A stretch of DNA of 64,000 nucleotides, taken from positions 16,514,952 to 16,578,951 of the forward strand of contig CM055311.2 in the NCBI GenBank assembly GCA_029255685.2. Reading direction: 5' to 3'. This DNA is from Silene conica. Its lineage: Eukaryota; Streptophyta; Magnoliopsida; Caryophyllales; Caryophyllaceae. Both the position numbers and the translations under genes were made by a program. Below the pieces are notes generated by a model that worked only from the letters and a program-made list of their open reading frames with translations, searched no databases and was not told the DNA's origin. Shown in pieces: positions 26,113-38,564 of the stretch. Positions within the stretch are counted from its first letter, which is position 1. Every line of letters starts with the position of its first letter.

Positions 26113-27303
26113 GCTTTTTCACATACGAATTTTACTCTTTCACATACGACTTTTACAATATTACCTTGTCATTTTTTCATTCCCTCACCCCAAATAATTT
26201 TTCTCCCATTACCATTCACCACTTCCGTTCATCACCGTATTCACCTCTTCAAAATAATCATCTTCCTAAAATTCCGAATAAACAAAAAAAATTAATTATT
26301 ATAGTTAATTAATTAAAAAATCATATTAAATTATTCAATGAAAAAACCTAAAAACTAAAAAAAAAATTAATTATTACTTTCTTCCCAGTTCCCACCAACG
26401 CCTAATTAATTAATTAATATTATTATTAAAAAAAATCATACAACATACAATCACCGTATCAATCTACCTTCCCCACCGGCCACCACCCATATCCCAGCCA
26501 CTACCAACCCAACCAGCCCTCCAGCAATTTGCATAACCAATCATCTCCAATTCAGCCGCCGCCCTAACCTCCAGTCGACAACCCAACACCATCCCAAACG
26601 CCTCACCCGGCCGTCCTCCTTCCTCACCAACACACCACCCAACCACCTCATAACAATCACCCTCATCGAATCATCGTAATCGCGCCGACCCCTAACCACC
26701 ACGCATACCTAGAACCACCGTCAGCCGCCGTGCTTTCCACCACTTATAAACCCTAATTATTAATAATGGCTAGGCATATTAATTTTAGTAAACTTAACCA
26801 TTTCAATTGAATGATTAATAATTGCTAAAAGAAACAAGATTACTTCCTTAATTTGAGATTTACAATACATTGTCAAGATTTCTAAATAATTTGATTCAAT
26901 ATTAGGGAAAAAATGTACTTCCTCCATTCAAATCCCTATTGTATTTATGCTTTATGCACAAATTTTAAGAGTTTATTAAAATATGATTAAAAGTACAATG
27001 AGAAGTGTGTATGCGCTTTTTTTTATTGTTTGTGGTGGAGTAATGGTGGGCCATTTGATGACATTTTATGTAAATTATTGATGTTCATAAGGATACTTTA
27101 GTAATTTTTTTGGCTTTATTAGAAAAGGTGTAGTTTGGATATGAATGGATTAAAATGGAACAGGTGTAGTTTGGATATGAATGGAGGAAGTATATAAGAG
27201 AGTTAATTTGATTATGCTTAGTAGAAAGGTGGAAAAGGGTATCATATGGAAATTTTATAAAAAAATGTATGCAAAATAGTAAATTTCGTATGTGAAAAAG
27301 TAA
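26113..27303. mobile_element. inverted-repeat-bounded AT-rich element (candidate)
   Basis: GCTTTTTCACATACGAATTTT at 26113 is matched in inverted orientation by AAATTTCGTATGTGAAAAAG at 27283. TTTCACATACGA is repeated at 26141. Between them lies CCACC-rich sequence (26460-26760) of unlike composition that could be a captured gene piece, and a Stowaway-like MITE. No transposase was seen. Confidence 0.4.
26918..27190. mobile_element. Stowaway-like MITE
   Basis: 273 bp with inverted ends CTTCCTCCATTCAAAT and ATATGAATGGAGGAAG, flanked by TA on both sides (26916-26917 and 27191-27192). An internal end-like copy (GTTTGGATATGAATGGA) lies just before the right end. A piece of the same end occurs at 40256-40276. 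Confidence 0.75.
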
Positions 27304-27849
27304 TTCCGTATATATTTTGTGAGAAAAAAAAGTGAACTTATAAGATTCATGCCAAAAAGTGTAGAAAAGAGGAGACGTTCCCAATAAGAAGTTAAGACTA
27401 CCTCATAACTGTGGCTGGATTGACCAAATGACCACAACAACAAATGTACTTCCGTCTATTTGAGAGGGAAATTTGGAGCCTCACGCGTGAGAAAGCTAGA
27501 TCATCACTGGAAATTTGACTCTGTTTGTGCTCAATGATAATTACATGGACAATATTAGTTTGAGTGCTATGTTTGTTGACTCTTTGAACATAGTATGGTC
27601 TACCAGTATCATTGTGTGTGTGTAGGAGGCATAACTATTTTACATAACTCGATGATGAGGCCAAATTAGGCCTGAGAGTTTATGTCAGTCCCTCACTTTT
27701 TTTGTAAACTGAAAATGAAATAAAACATCTAATAAACTGAACATTTCCATTGATTTTATAATTTGATTACAAGTCAAACATTTTGTCTGTCAAAATGTTT
27801 ATACCCTAAACAAATTTGCCAAAAACTACCAGATTACACTAAACATCCA
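27304..27849. other. non-coding DNA beside the mariner remnant
   Basis: AT-rich. The part from about 27690 probably belongs to the mariner element (non-coding 3' side). No terminal repeat could be matched with confidence. Confidence 0.35.
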
Positions 27850-29111
27850 TTACAGTTGACCACCATAACCTAGTTCACCCATTAAGTATTCTAATCCTTG
27901 AGTGTCTCCTAGTACTTGTAAATACTCAATGCTTTTTCTCACAAAACCTTCGTCGATATCCAAGTTTCTTGGTAGTATTCCTAAATAAGCTAGATGATCC
28001 TTCTTCATGTGGGGGATTGCGAAATCGTTGTGTCCCTTTGCCTTCACAATCTCGACCATAACAGACTATAGTGTAAGAAAAATATTGTTCAATTTGTTGG
28101 ACTATAATCATTAAAAGCTTGCATCACTGAGTTAACTAAATCGTCTACTGACTTGGCAGCCTCCTTTGATTGTAATGACTGTAAAGCTCTAAAATACTCT
28201 AGGTCGTTGCAGTTCAAATCTGGTGAGTTTGATGGTTGAAATGTTAACTCAATTTTGAACCCATCCGTGTTTGCGACAACCAAAAAATCTGGGTTGTTGT
28301 TATTGATATGAGGTCTAGCGTTATCTTGCTGAATGAATATATGCTGGAATAACTTGTTCAATTCTGCATTGTTTAGTAACTTCCTTTGTAATTGAGTCGA
28401 TTGTCTTTGTTTCTAAAGTCCCCCTTGGCCTATTTCTACTTGATCTAACTGCTAGTAGTTGCCTTGTAAACGGAAACATCCCTATTTTCCCATCGAATAA
28501 TTACTCACCATCCTCTGAATACACTGGTCTGCTCACTGCACACATGAACATTACTTTCGTAATGTACCTCTTAGACTGACAACTCCTATATGGCAGCTTC
28601 TCACCATCGACAATGTAAATTTTGTGACCGTCGTATGTAACGTAAAACTGCATTTAAATCTATAAAATCTTGAACAGCTTGTTCGACAATTAGACACTTT
28701 AATGCATGCTTTAATTTGCTTACCTTGTTTGCGTCTGTGAGTTGATGATGTAATGGGCTTGAATGAGGTTTTAGCAATCCTTCGCAGACTCATTTATGAA
28801 TTGTGCCCACTGAAACTCCCGTGTTTTCCAACACCCTTTTCATTGTATCACGTTTTCCCCAATCAAGTGATTTTATAAAGTCCAGATCAGGTAGTACCCT
28901 TCTTTTGTTTGTGTTTCCAACTTTAGTACTTCACCAGGAATCCTTGGTGTATTTGCCATTTTCCAAATACTGGAAACTGCTTTTTCTTTGATTCCAAACA
29001 GTGTAGCAGTTTCTTTCATCAACACACGAGTCAGCTTCCCGTCATGCGCTTACTCAGGAGATAGACCGCAATTTCGTGCCTGACAGCTTCTGAAAAACAT
29101 TTGCCAACCAT
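27850..29111 (-). pseudogene. Tc1/mariner (plant MLE) transposase, decayed
   Basis: The minus strand encodes a plant mariner-like transposase in pieces. The N-terminal part starts at 29111 (MVGKCFSEAVRHEIAV). A helix-turn-helix segment (VLMKETATLFGIKEKAVSSI) continues in another frame. The middle has YITKVMFMCAVSRP and RGTLETKTIDS. The C-terminal catalytic blocks are IFIQQDNARPHI and FQPSNSPDLNCNDLEYF, followed by IPHMKKDHL and the end at 27850. The second and third catalytic Asp (QQDNARPH, SPDLN) are present. The first Asp block (normally IDEKWF) is not recognisable. An early in-frame TGA after MTGS and several frame changes show that it is dead. Such elements are the source of Stowaway MITE mobilisation. 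Confidence 0.85.
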
Positions 29112-29487
29112 TGCAGATTTTTTTTACCTACTTTATGTAATTTTTTATGGATTATGTAATTTTATTTAGGATTTTTTGGTTTGTAAAGGTAAATTATGTT
29201 GTTTTTAGTCTTTAATGCTGGCTTTTATAAGGGTTTTTTTGTACTGGATGGCCCAGCCAACTGGCTGATTAGACAAGTTTTGGTGGAAAAAACACACCCA
29301 CCAAGTGTTTCCCAGGTGTTTTCAAACAGTTAAAATTTTGGTGGGAAATATTACTCACTTTATTAACTCTTAATGAAATGTGTTTTTTTCATAAACCAAC
29401 TTAGCATTTTAACACACTTTGAAATCTCCCCTATTAAAGCAGGAATTCCAGCCTGTTCAAGTACTTTTAATAATTTTTTAAAGATGT
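29112..29487. other. non-coding DNA between mariner remnant and LTR element
   Basis: T/A-rich, probably the 5' flank of the mariner element. No gene or matched repeat end is seen. Confidence 0.35.
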
Positions 29488-30168
29488 TGTAGACACAGAA
29501 AATTTAATAAAGTGCCGAATAAATTTTTTAAATCAATTATTTTGAGTTAATACCAAATTTTAACTTAATTCAATTATTTCGTCCCGACTAAATCAAATAC
29601 GGGTCAATTCGGATTACAAAAGAAGCTATCCAGATCCTTAAACCCGAAAAGAAACAAATTTGGACCAAGTTCACAAGTAAAACCCACAAATGGGCTTGTG
29701 AATGTCAAAGTCCAGTAAGGGGAATTGAAATCCTATAAAAGGAGCTCTTCTCATTCATTTCACAAAATTGGACTAATCAGAATTTAGAGAGAGAAGAAGA
29801 CACAAAAGATCTACAAGCTCCCTCTGCAAAATACTTCTGCAAGCAGTCAACAAGGACACCAAAACTGTGTCGCCTGCCCAAGAGATTCAAGTCCAAGCTA
29901 CAACGTTCAAGAGAGATCGAGTCACCGCGACCCTCTCAAGAATACAAATCGACACCTCCTATTAGAGTGCACGCGACCTCTATAGGTGTCATTCAAATAC
30001 AACGTTCACACCGTGCTACATAGAGTGTATACGTAACCTATCACAACATATTAGAATCATAGGATATATTAGAGATTGTACACGTAACATTTTGATATTT
30101 AATTAATAAAATTTATTTGTTTCATTGTTTTGTATTTCAGTTATTGCGATACAAAATCTGTTGTTACA
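29488..30168 (+). repeat. 5' LTR of Tat copy A
   Basis: 681 bp, TGTAGACACAG...GTTGTTACA. It contains a TATAAAAGGAG promoter-like box at about 29733 and AATAAAATTTATTTG near its end. Confidence 0.9.
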
Positions 30169-30189
30169 AATTTTGGTGAACCCGACGTG

Positions 30190-31660
30190 AAAATCTCTAC
30201 CTCTCATCTCTACTGCCGTTTTACTCAAGTCTACCACAACAAGAAGACGTCTACCAAGCAAAGCATCTCCTCCAGCGCATCCAAGAGGACCTATGCAGAT
30301 ATCCTACAAAGTACTCCTGCTACTGCTACCTCTCCAGCTCTACAGTCAGTTGGCATCTCTACAAGAGGAAGGGTGAAGAAGGCTGCTGTCAATGCTGCTG
30401 CTGCAAGTCTACGCTCTGCTCACGTCCCAACTAGGTCGTGCAAGATCTCGGTCGCCTCCATAGCTGCTGCTGCTACGACACTTCTGACTGCTTCATCTCC
30501 TCCACGTGCGGAGACTAAGGGTGTTAAGGTCGACAAGAAAGCATCTCCTGGTAACCCAAAGAGGTCGCCAAAGAAGAAATAAGTCTCAACTCCGGACACT
30601 GCTTTTGTCATGGTGATCAACGGCGCTACTCTTGAGGAACAAGTCCAGAATATGAACACGCTCCTTGAAAGGATATTGAAGGAGAACGAGGAGAAGAACA
30701 AGAAGATTGACGAGCTCCAAAAAGAGGTTGTGGCGCTCCGTGACAAGAAGGCTAAGAGCGAATATGGTGACACTGAGGAGGAGGATGACAACGACAAAGA
30801 TGTTGGCAAAGAATATGGTGGAAAGCCAAATAATGAAGTCGGCGCCTTCACCGAGGAAAAGCTTCAGGAGTTGATAGCAAGGACCATCAAGAGTCAGCTA
30901 GACAACAACTCAGCAAGCAATAGACGTTACATCAAGCCTTACACTAGAAGGATGGACAGCTTGCGCATGCCTTCAGGTTATCAACCTCCAAAGTTTCAAC
31001 AGTTCGACAGAAAGGGGAACCCTAAGCAACACATTGCTCACTTCGTCGAGACATGCAGCAACGCCAGAACTGAAGGTGATTGTTTGGTAAAATAGTTCGT
31101 GCGCTCTCTTAAAGGACTTGCGTTTGATTGGTATACGGATTTGGATTCTGAGTCAATTGACAGCTGGGGTTGCATGGAAGATGAATTCCTCAACAGATTC
31201 TACAGCACCAGGCGTATCCTCAGCATGAGTGAGTTGACAAATACAACCCAATGGGAAGATGAACCTGTCGTCGACTACATCAACAGTTGGCGTGCGTTGA
31301 GCCTGGAATGCAAGGATCGCTTAAGTGAAACCTCTGCAGTTGAGATGTGCATCAATGGGATGAGCTGGGATATTCTCTAAATCTTAAAGGGGATCAGGCC
31401 AAGAAGTTTTCAAGAACTGGCGACCCGCGCTCATGATATGGAGATTACAATCAAAGGACGTGACAAGTCTCGATCAACGTCTTCAAAGGCAACGAGTGAA
31501 AAGAAGGAGTTCAAGAAAACTGATAAGAGCTCTAGGTCATCAACAAAGGAAACAATGGCCGTCGAGACCAGTAGTGCGCCTGTGAAGATCTCGTCCAAAC
31601 CCAAGTACGAGAAGAAGAAGGAGAAATTTGCTTACAACTACCAACGAGAGAAGCCTACCT
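30190..31660 (+). pseudogene. Tat gag, copy A (fossil)
   Basis: An alanine/serine-rich N-terminal part is followed by a coiled coil (MNTLLERILKENEEKNKKID). Then comes a retrotransposon gag domain with GYQPPKFQQF, FVRSLKGLAFDWYTDL, DEFLNRFYSTRR and VVDYINSWRALSLECK. It matches copy C at 44600-46056 nearly base for base. Broken in several places. Confidence 0.88.
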
Positions 31661-31661
31661 T

Positions 31662-32011
31662 GGATAAATATCGTTCAATGTTTGATAATTGACACGTTTC
31701 AATTTCAAACATAAATCTTATACTAAGATTTAATCTCTGATTTCTCGATATACGAGTTTAAGGAATATGATCAACTCGTATCAATATACATTTGATCAGT
31801 TTATCAATTAAGAAAATTGTCCTATAGGTGTGACCTAAAGGGATCAACTGACCACCATCGTCATACGACAGTAATGTCAAACTCTAGCTAGCCAATCATT
31901 ACTGATTAATGTTGGTCAGTTGACTATATAATTTTGTATCATCCCTTGTGCATTCTCTTCATGAGTTTTAATTATCTGATCGCACTATTGTTGAGGACAC
32001 ATATCCCAACA
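31662..32011 (-). mobile_element. copia LTR fragment (solo or truncated)
   Basis: On the minus strand it begins TGTTGGGATATGTGTCC at 32011, a copia LTR start. It shares the layout of the LTRs at 9168 and 51015 (GTGTCCTCA..., a GTCAGTTGA-type block, CCTATAGGACA). It runs to about 31662 where Tat gag sequence ends. No internal copia sequence is attached. Confidence 0.65.
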
Positions 32012-32330
32012 CGTAGGCAGCTTGGGTGAACATGTAGCTCAAGTGCAGCCACACCTTCAAAAAAAAATCCTATCATTTCATCTTTTATGAACTACGTCGG
32101 CTTGATCGTGTAAAGTACTTCGTGCTTTACAGGTACGTAGGCAGCTTGGGTGAACATGTAGCTCAAGTGCAGCCACACCTTCAAATAAACCACATCCATC
32201 TCTGAACTACGTTGGCTTGATCTTGCAAGTTGTCACCTTGTCAGCTTTGCGGGTACGTAGGCAATTTGAATAAACACTTTGTTCAAATGCAGCCACACCT
32301 CCAAACAAATAACATCCCTCTTTGAATTAT
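32012..32330 (+). repeat. tandem repeats with TACGTAGGCAGC, Tat 3' region (copy A)
   Basis: Two full units and one partial of about 120 bases: GGTACGTAGGCAGCTTGGG, GAACATGTAGCTCAAGTGC, AGCCACACCTTC, then GAACTACGTCGGCTTGATC. The same units occur at 60820-61170 in copy C. Tandem repeats between pol and 3' LTR are a known trait of plant Tat elements. Confidence 0.85.
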
Positions 32331-32370
32331 GTTAACTTGATCTTGTGAAATAAACTTTGCGGTTTGCAGC

Positions 32371-32690
32371 CTCTTGTAAGTCGACGGGTCGGGACTTGGA
32401 GTAGCTTTGAGTCTCTTGTACTTTGCAGCCTCTTGCAGTCGACGGGTCGGGATTCAGAGTAGCTTGGAATATCTTGTTTCTTGCACCTCTTGCAGTTGAC
32501 GAGTAAGGACTCGGAGTTGACTCGAAGTAGCTTGGAATCTCTTGATTCTTGCACCTCTTGCAGTCGACGAGTAAGGACTCGAAGTTAAATTGGAGTAGCT
32601 TGGAATCTCTTGCTTCTTGCACGTCTTGCCGTCGACGAGTCAGGACTCGGAGTAGCTTAGAATCTCTTGTCTTTTGCACCTCAAGCGGTC
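32371..32690 (+). repeat. tandem repeat, 47-78-base units
   Basis: Unit starts at about 32371, 32430, 32487, 32555, 32633 and 32680. Each unit reads CTCTTGCAGTCGACGAGT, then GGACTCGGAGTAGCTTGGAA, then TCTCTTG.TTCTTGCAC. Unit length varies by insertion of GGAGTT-type blocks. Confidence 0.8.
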
Positions 32691-32930
32691 GAAGAATCGG
32701 GTACATTGCATGATAACTCCAAAGGAGAATCAAAATGATCCGGCCGGAGTAACCTCTATATCTTCATGTGGTCGACGAATCGGGTACATTGTATGATAAC
32801 TCCAAAAGAGAATCGAAATGATCCGACCGGAGTAACCTCTATATCTTCATGCGGTCGACGAATCGGGTACATTGCATGACAATCCGAAGAGAGTCGAAAT
32901 GATCCGACCGGAGTAAATTCACATTAGTTG
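32686..32930 (+). repeat. tandem repeat, period about 82
   Basis: Three copies start at about 32686, 32769 and 32851. Each carries GGTCGACGAATCGGGTACAT, GAGAATCGAAATGATCCGAC and CGGAGTAACCTCTATATCTT. They are very alike, so recently amplified. Confidence 0.85.
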
Positions 32931-34058
32931 GGCCTAATTTGAAGTGGTCGCAAACCTACACTTAGAAACAACCAACAAACACATATACAAACAATAGGAG
33001 GCAGGACAACATTATGTGAGATTAATCCATAAACAAGGAAGGAAAAAATAAAAAGATATGAATGCTACCTTCCGAAGGTTATGATTGTGAGGAGATAAGA
33101 CAAGTAGACTCAAAATCGCAGAGCAAAACGATCCGCCTCTGAAAGTGTTAATAATTTTTTCTCTGTTTCACATCATCATGGCCAATTCAATTAATAATTT
33201 TTTATCTTTGTTTCGTCTTCTGCTACATTAATTCCTCAAATAAGCATTTGCTCGAGAGAATTTCTTCCTGGTCTGGAGGCAAAGCGAACCTCTCAAGGCG
33301 GATTGCAATTGAGAAAGGGGGGCCTAGGCGCTTTCGTCGTCGGTCGATTCTTACTAGACTCCTAGACTTCTCCAACACAGCACTAGACCCTTTGTGCTCG
33401 ATGCTAGGACGACTTATCCCAGAGAGGACAAAAGGAAGTAATATGCTGCGACATGAATGAAAAAGAAATTGGTAAGTAAAATCCGAATTTTGCTCACCTA
33501 TACGACTTTTCCGACTGCTTGTCTAAAAATTCGGTAAAGACGCCGACGGAGGAGAAATTTTGTTGTCACAAGACTTGGGTTTCACGTCGTTGGAGCTGTT
33601 GCGTTATTAATGGTGTAGAATTATGAAGCATTTCTCTTGCCTTTATACTTAATAACCAGACGGGTTTATTGAAACAAGCGTCAAAGCAATAATATGGAAA
33701 TTTGTATCAAAGGGGAATAATGTCCCTCAGTTTGAAAGTTGCCAAATACATACATTCCGTATTTCTTCATGCGCAAGGTTACTCAAAATAATTAAGTTAC
33801 CAAATAACGATAAAGATTGTATCAAGGCAATAGAAAATTATTCCCGTCAAGGCAATAATACGTATATTACTTAGCAAGGTAAAAGTTCGCTGAAAGGTTA
33901 TAACAAGTAATGGACTATTTGCAAAGGAAACTACCACTTCTTGTATATTATGTATACTTACCTTATACGTAACTACGCCGAATAAGGAAATTAGTATGAA
34001 TGAGCTCGCTCAAAATTTCTATATTCCGTTTGCTATTGGAGATTGGAGTATAAGAAGG
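32931..34058 (+). other. non-coding 3' region of Tat copy A, first part
   Basis: No gene. It continues after the copia element at 38565-39072, where ATCCGCCAAATTAG and GTCCGCCAAGTCTATAAA mark a loose repeat of about 110 bases. It ends at the polypurine tract. Confidence 0.55.
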
Positions 34059-34266
34059 CAAAGATAGTCTTATTTATACTAATAAGACTCTAACTCCTTC
34101 AACTTAAAATAGGGAACTAATCACACATTATTAGCCACTAGCCTATAACTTAGGAACAACCTACTCAACTTATTTCACTCCTAATATTACTCAACTACTT
34201 TGACCATGACTACAATTTTAGCACATGATCCTAATAATCAAACTAACTTTGAATTAGTTTTCAACA
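34059..34266 (-). repeat. 3' LTR of the copia element (visible part)
   Basis: On the minus strand it starts TGTTGAAAACTAATTC. It is nearly identical to 38358-38564; the similarity ends at about 34059, short of the PBS-side end seen in the other LTR. Confidence 0.75.
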
Positions 34267-37200
34267 TTCCCCCTTAATTCAAAGTCACTAACACCCAACT
34301 CAGGAATAAAAAACTGATGCTTGGCTTGCGGAAGCGATTTTGTGAAAACATCAGCAATTTGCTCATTTGTACCACAAAACTTCAGTACAATTTTTTCATC
34401 AGCTACAAGCTTGCGTATGAAATGATATTGGATGTCAATATGGTTTGTTCTTCCATGAAATGCCGGATTTTTCGCCATAGCAATAGCGGACTGATTATCA
34501 CAATATATCACAGTAGCTTCATTTTGTTGAACATTGAAATCAGCTAATAATTTCAGCAGCCATAAAGCTTGTCGACTTGCTGAACTTGCGGCAGTATACT
34601 CTGCTTCGGAAGACGATAATGCAATCGTCTCTTGCTTCTTTGAACTCCTAGTGATAGCACCAGACCCAAGGCTAAAAACATGACCGGAAGTACTTTTCTG
34701 ATCATCCAAACAACCAGCATAATCACTATCTGTAAAACCAACTAGTTCGAAAGTTGAGTCTGGTACCTTTTTATACCATATGCCAAAGCTGGAAGTTCCA
34801 GCTACATAGCGGAGAATTCTTTTTGCTGCCCCAAGATGTTGCTTACTCGGCTTGTGCATATACCGAGATACCACGCTGACCGGAAAAGAAATATCCGGTC
34901 TAGTATGAGTGAGGTAGTTTAAACCTCCAACAATGCTCCTGTATAATTTTCCATCAGCAATACCAGTTCCGTCTTCACGCTGTAACTTTTCATTAACATT
35001 CATAGGTGTAGGTGAAGCTTCACAATTGGACATGTTGAATTTCTTCAACATATCAGTGGCGTATTTTTCTTGGTGCTTAATATAAAGAGTGGGCTCATTT
35101 TCACTTCTCTTGAATCCGGTAGCTTGAAAGAATGAATCGATCTTGCTATACCAAGCACGCGGTGCTTGTTTAAGCCCGTAAAGAGCTTTTCTCATCCTAT
35201 AAACTTTTTTTTCATCATCCACCTCAAAGCCTTGTGGTTGTGAGACATACACCTCCTCTTTCAAGTCTCCATTTAAGAATGCAGACTTCACATCGAATTG
35301 ATAAACAGGAATCTGTAATTGGGCAGCGATAGCAAGAAATACTCTTACCGTCTCAAATCGTGCAACGGGTGAGAATGTCTCATCAAAATCTACCCCTTGC
35401 TGCTGTGAATACCCCTTAGCGACCAGCCTAGCTTTATGCTTCTGAATGCTGCCATCAGAGTTGTATTTTGTCCGGTACACCCATTTCAGACCAACAAGAT
35501 TTTTGTCCTTTGGTTGATTCACCAGCTGCCAAGTTGCATTCTTTTCTATGGAATTTATTTCTTCTTCCATAGCAAGTTGCCACACATCATTTTTGATAGC
35601 TTCATCATAAGTACTAGGATCTGAAACAGAGAGAGCAAAATTACAGGTTTTATAAATATCACGGAGTGATCGATAATGCTTTGGAGACGTCTCATTTGAT
35701 GATGAACTTGATGATCTTGGTGTATTAGGCGTGTTTTGGCCACTGTTTTGAGGGCTGGTAGGTGGAGTGGAATCAAAAATGGATGAACTGTTGCTATTCT
35801 GCCCAATATCAGCAACATGATCAGATTGGACAGATTCTGGTTCATTAGGCACTATACCTCCTTCTTTTGGATGATGCTCATCATCACTCCAAACCCATCT
35901 TTCTTCTTCATTAAACCTTACATCTCGGCTCACAATCACCTTGCCATTTACCGGGTTATACAACTTATATGCTTTAGATTCAATACTATAGCCAACAAAT
36001 ATATATTTTTCAGATTTACTATCGAGTTTGCGGCGTAAAGTAGAAGGAACTAAAGCATAAGCAACACAACCAAAAACTCTCAAGTGTCTTACCCGAGGCT
36101 TCTTACCTCTCCATGCTTCGAACGGTGTGCGATTCATGACTGCCCTGGTTGGGGAAATATTCAGCAGATACACTGCAGTAGCTACAGCCTGACCCCAGAA
36201 CTTGTTTGGCATCCGTTGAGCTTGTAGCATGCTTCTGGCCATTTCAACCACGGTGCGATTCTTGCGTTCCGCAACACCATTTTGTTCAGGTGTGTAAGGT
36301 GCCGTGAGTTCTCTGCGTATTCCACACTCATCACAGAAAATATTAAACTCATTAGATAAGAATTCGCCGCCACGATCACTTCGGAGAGCCTTTATATTCC
36401 TGCCACTTTGATTTTCAACAAGGACTTTAAATTTCTTAAAATAACCAAAAGCTTCTGATTTTAATTTCAAGAAATAAACCCAACTCATTCTCGTATAATC
36501 ATCAGTGAACAGTATAAAGTATCGACTACCTCCAACTGACTCGGTTTGCATCGGCCCACATAAATCTGTATGAACCAAGTCAAGAAAATTTGAAGCCCTC
36601 CAAGCCTTTCCATTTGGAAATGGTAATCTGCATTGCTTACCATACACACATGCTTCACAGAAACCATGTTCACCAATTTTCGGTAATCCAACCACTAGTT
36701 CATTTTGACTCAAAAGTTTTAAACTTTTCACATTAAGATGTCCAAAACGTAAGTGCCAAAGCTTAGTTTCGTTGTCCCCTTTAACAACTAAGGCGCTACT
36801 AACATCTTTAGACACATCAAGCGGAAACATTCTATTTTGAGTCATGGAAACAGTAGCTATATTTTTACCACTTTTCTTGTCACTTATAGTGCATAACTGA
36901 TCCTCAAACACAACTGAATAACCACTACTCATCAGCTGGCCAACACTTAGCAAATTGTAGGCTAAACTAGGAACAAAATTAACATTAGAAATGAATTTTG
37001 TATCACCTTGGTTGGTTTTAATTGCTACTGTCCCTTTGCCTTCAACTTGAACCGGATTGTTGTCACCAAGTCGGACCTCGCTTTTCATTGTTTCATCAAG
37101 GTCACTGAACAATGATTTTGAGCAGGACATGTGGTTTGAGCAGCCACTGTCGATAAACCATACACCATCACCAGGTGCACTGATTGCAGCATGAGCCATG

Positions 37201-38302
37201 AACAACTTGGAGTCATCCGCGTCTTTTTCTGCAAAATTTGCCTTCTGGTCATTTTTTGGGTTGAACCAGCAATCAGCCTCCTTGTGACCATATTTCTTAC
37301 AGCATCTGCATTGTACCAGATTATTACTGGAATGCCCTCGTCCGCGACCTCTTCCACGACCTCGGCCGCGAAAACCTCCTCTGCCTTTTTCTCCTTTCCT
37401 AGCATTTTCAGCATTAGTCTTATTATGATTTGAAGACTCCCCCGTTGCTCAAAATGCTTTCTCCTCTACCTTGGAAACAAATTTCCGACCCCTTTCTTCA
37501 TGAGCTAACAAAGAACTCATTAATTCATCAAAGGTAAATTTAGACAAATCCTTTGATTCCTCTAGCACAGGAACAATATGATCAAAATTGGCATTTAAAC
37601 TACGCAATACTTTACTAACAATCGTCTCACTAGTCATAATTTCACCAAATGACCTCATTTGACTGACAATTTCAGTCACTTTCGACAAATAAGATTGCAC
37701 AGACTCCGTATCCCCCATTGTTAGGGCTGCAAAATCGCGACGGAGAGTTTGTAAACGTACCTTAATAACTCTCTCGTCACCCATATACTCTTGCTTGAGT
37801 ATCTCCCATGCTTCATGAGAGGTGGTTGCCCCTGAAATACGTGGAAAAATCTCATCATCAAGTGCAGACTGGAGGAAGAATAGTGCTTTGGCATCTCGTT
37901 TGCGGTTCTCTTCAACTGTTGATCAGGCACGACCGGTGCCGGAGTCGGCTCGGTATAACCGTTCTCCACCAAGTCCCATAACTCTTGAGACCTGAACATA
38001 GTCTTCATTTTAAGACTCCATAGATGATATTTTTCCCCCTTAAAAACTGGAATTAAGGGTTGGGTGGCAGAATTGGATCCGTTTCCTGCCATTTTCGTTA
38101 ATGAATTGGGGTGGTGTATTGGGAATTTGAGTTGCTGGCAAAGGATTTAATTGAATTGGGGATTTTTGTGTTATTTGCTTTGTGTTGTTGTTTCGGGAAG
38201 AAGAGAGATGCAGGGGAAAGGTGGTGGGGCTGTAATTTGGCTTTTTGTTGTTTTGTTTTTATTTGTATTTTTGGGGATCAAAAACCAAGTCTACTGATAC
38301 CA

Positions 38303-38564
38303 CTTATTAGAGTAAAGAAAGGAAATCAATTGTATTTTGATGAAATTAAAAGCTTACAAAGATAGTCTTATTTATACTAATAAGACTCTAACTCCTTCAA
38401 CTAAAAATAGGGAACTAATCACACATTATTAGCCACTAGCCTATAACTTAGGAACAACCTACTCAACTTATTTGACTCCTAATATTACTCAACTACTTTG
38501 ACCATGACTACAATTTTAGCACATGATCCTAATAATCAAACTAACTTTGAATTAGTTTTCAACA
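38303..38564 (-). repeat. 5' LTR of the copia element
   Basis: It runs from the TGTTGAAAAC start (38564) to the PBS at about 38302, about 260 bp. Its inner 50 bases have no match in the other LTR. Confidence 0.7.

Larger units (their letters stand above)
34059..38564 (-). mobile_element. Ty1-copia element in the 3' region of Tat copy A (broken)
   Basis: Minus strand. The 5' LTR ends outward at 38564 and the 3' LTR is 34266 to about 34059. The PBS complement is CTACTGATACCA (38291-38302) and the polypurine tract is AAGGGGGAA just inside 34266. Between them lie gag (from ATG at 38092), protease (FIDSGCSNHM), integrase (HLRFGHLNVKSL, HTDLCGPM, SDRGGEF, QNGVAERKNR), reverse transcriptase (LKWVYRTK, FDVKSAFLNGDL, YGLKQAPRAWY) and RNase H (GFTDSDYAGC, YCDNQSAIAMAKNP). 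The shared LTR part (about 206 bp) differs at about two sites, so it is young. It is internally reduced within pol and has a few breaks. The exact LTR inner ends and target duplication are not certain. Confidence 0.85.

Noticed and set aside
26464-26646. Glycine/tryptophan-rich 60-codon minus frame
   Set aside because: It comes from a CCACC-rich stretch and shows no recognisable motif. It is noted only as a possible captured fragment.
32371-32930. Tandem units as a CRISPR array or a centromeric satellite
   Set aside because: Units are joined without unique spacers and only three to six copies are present inside a Tat element.
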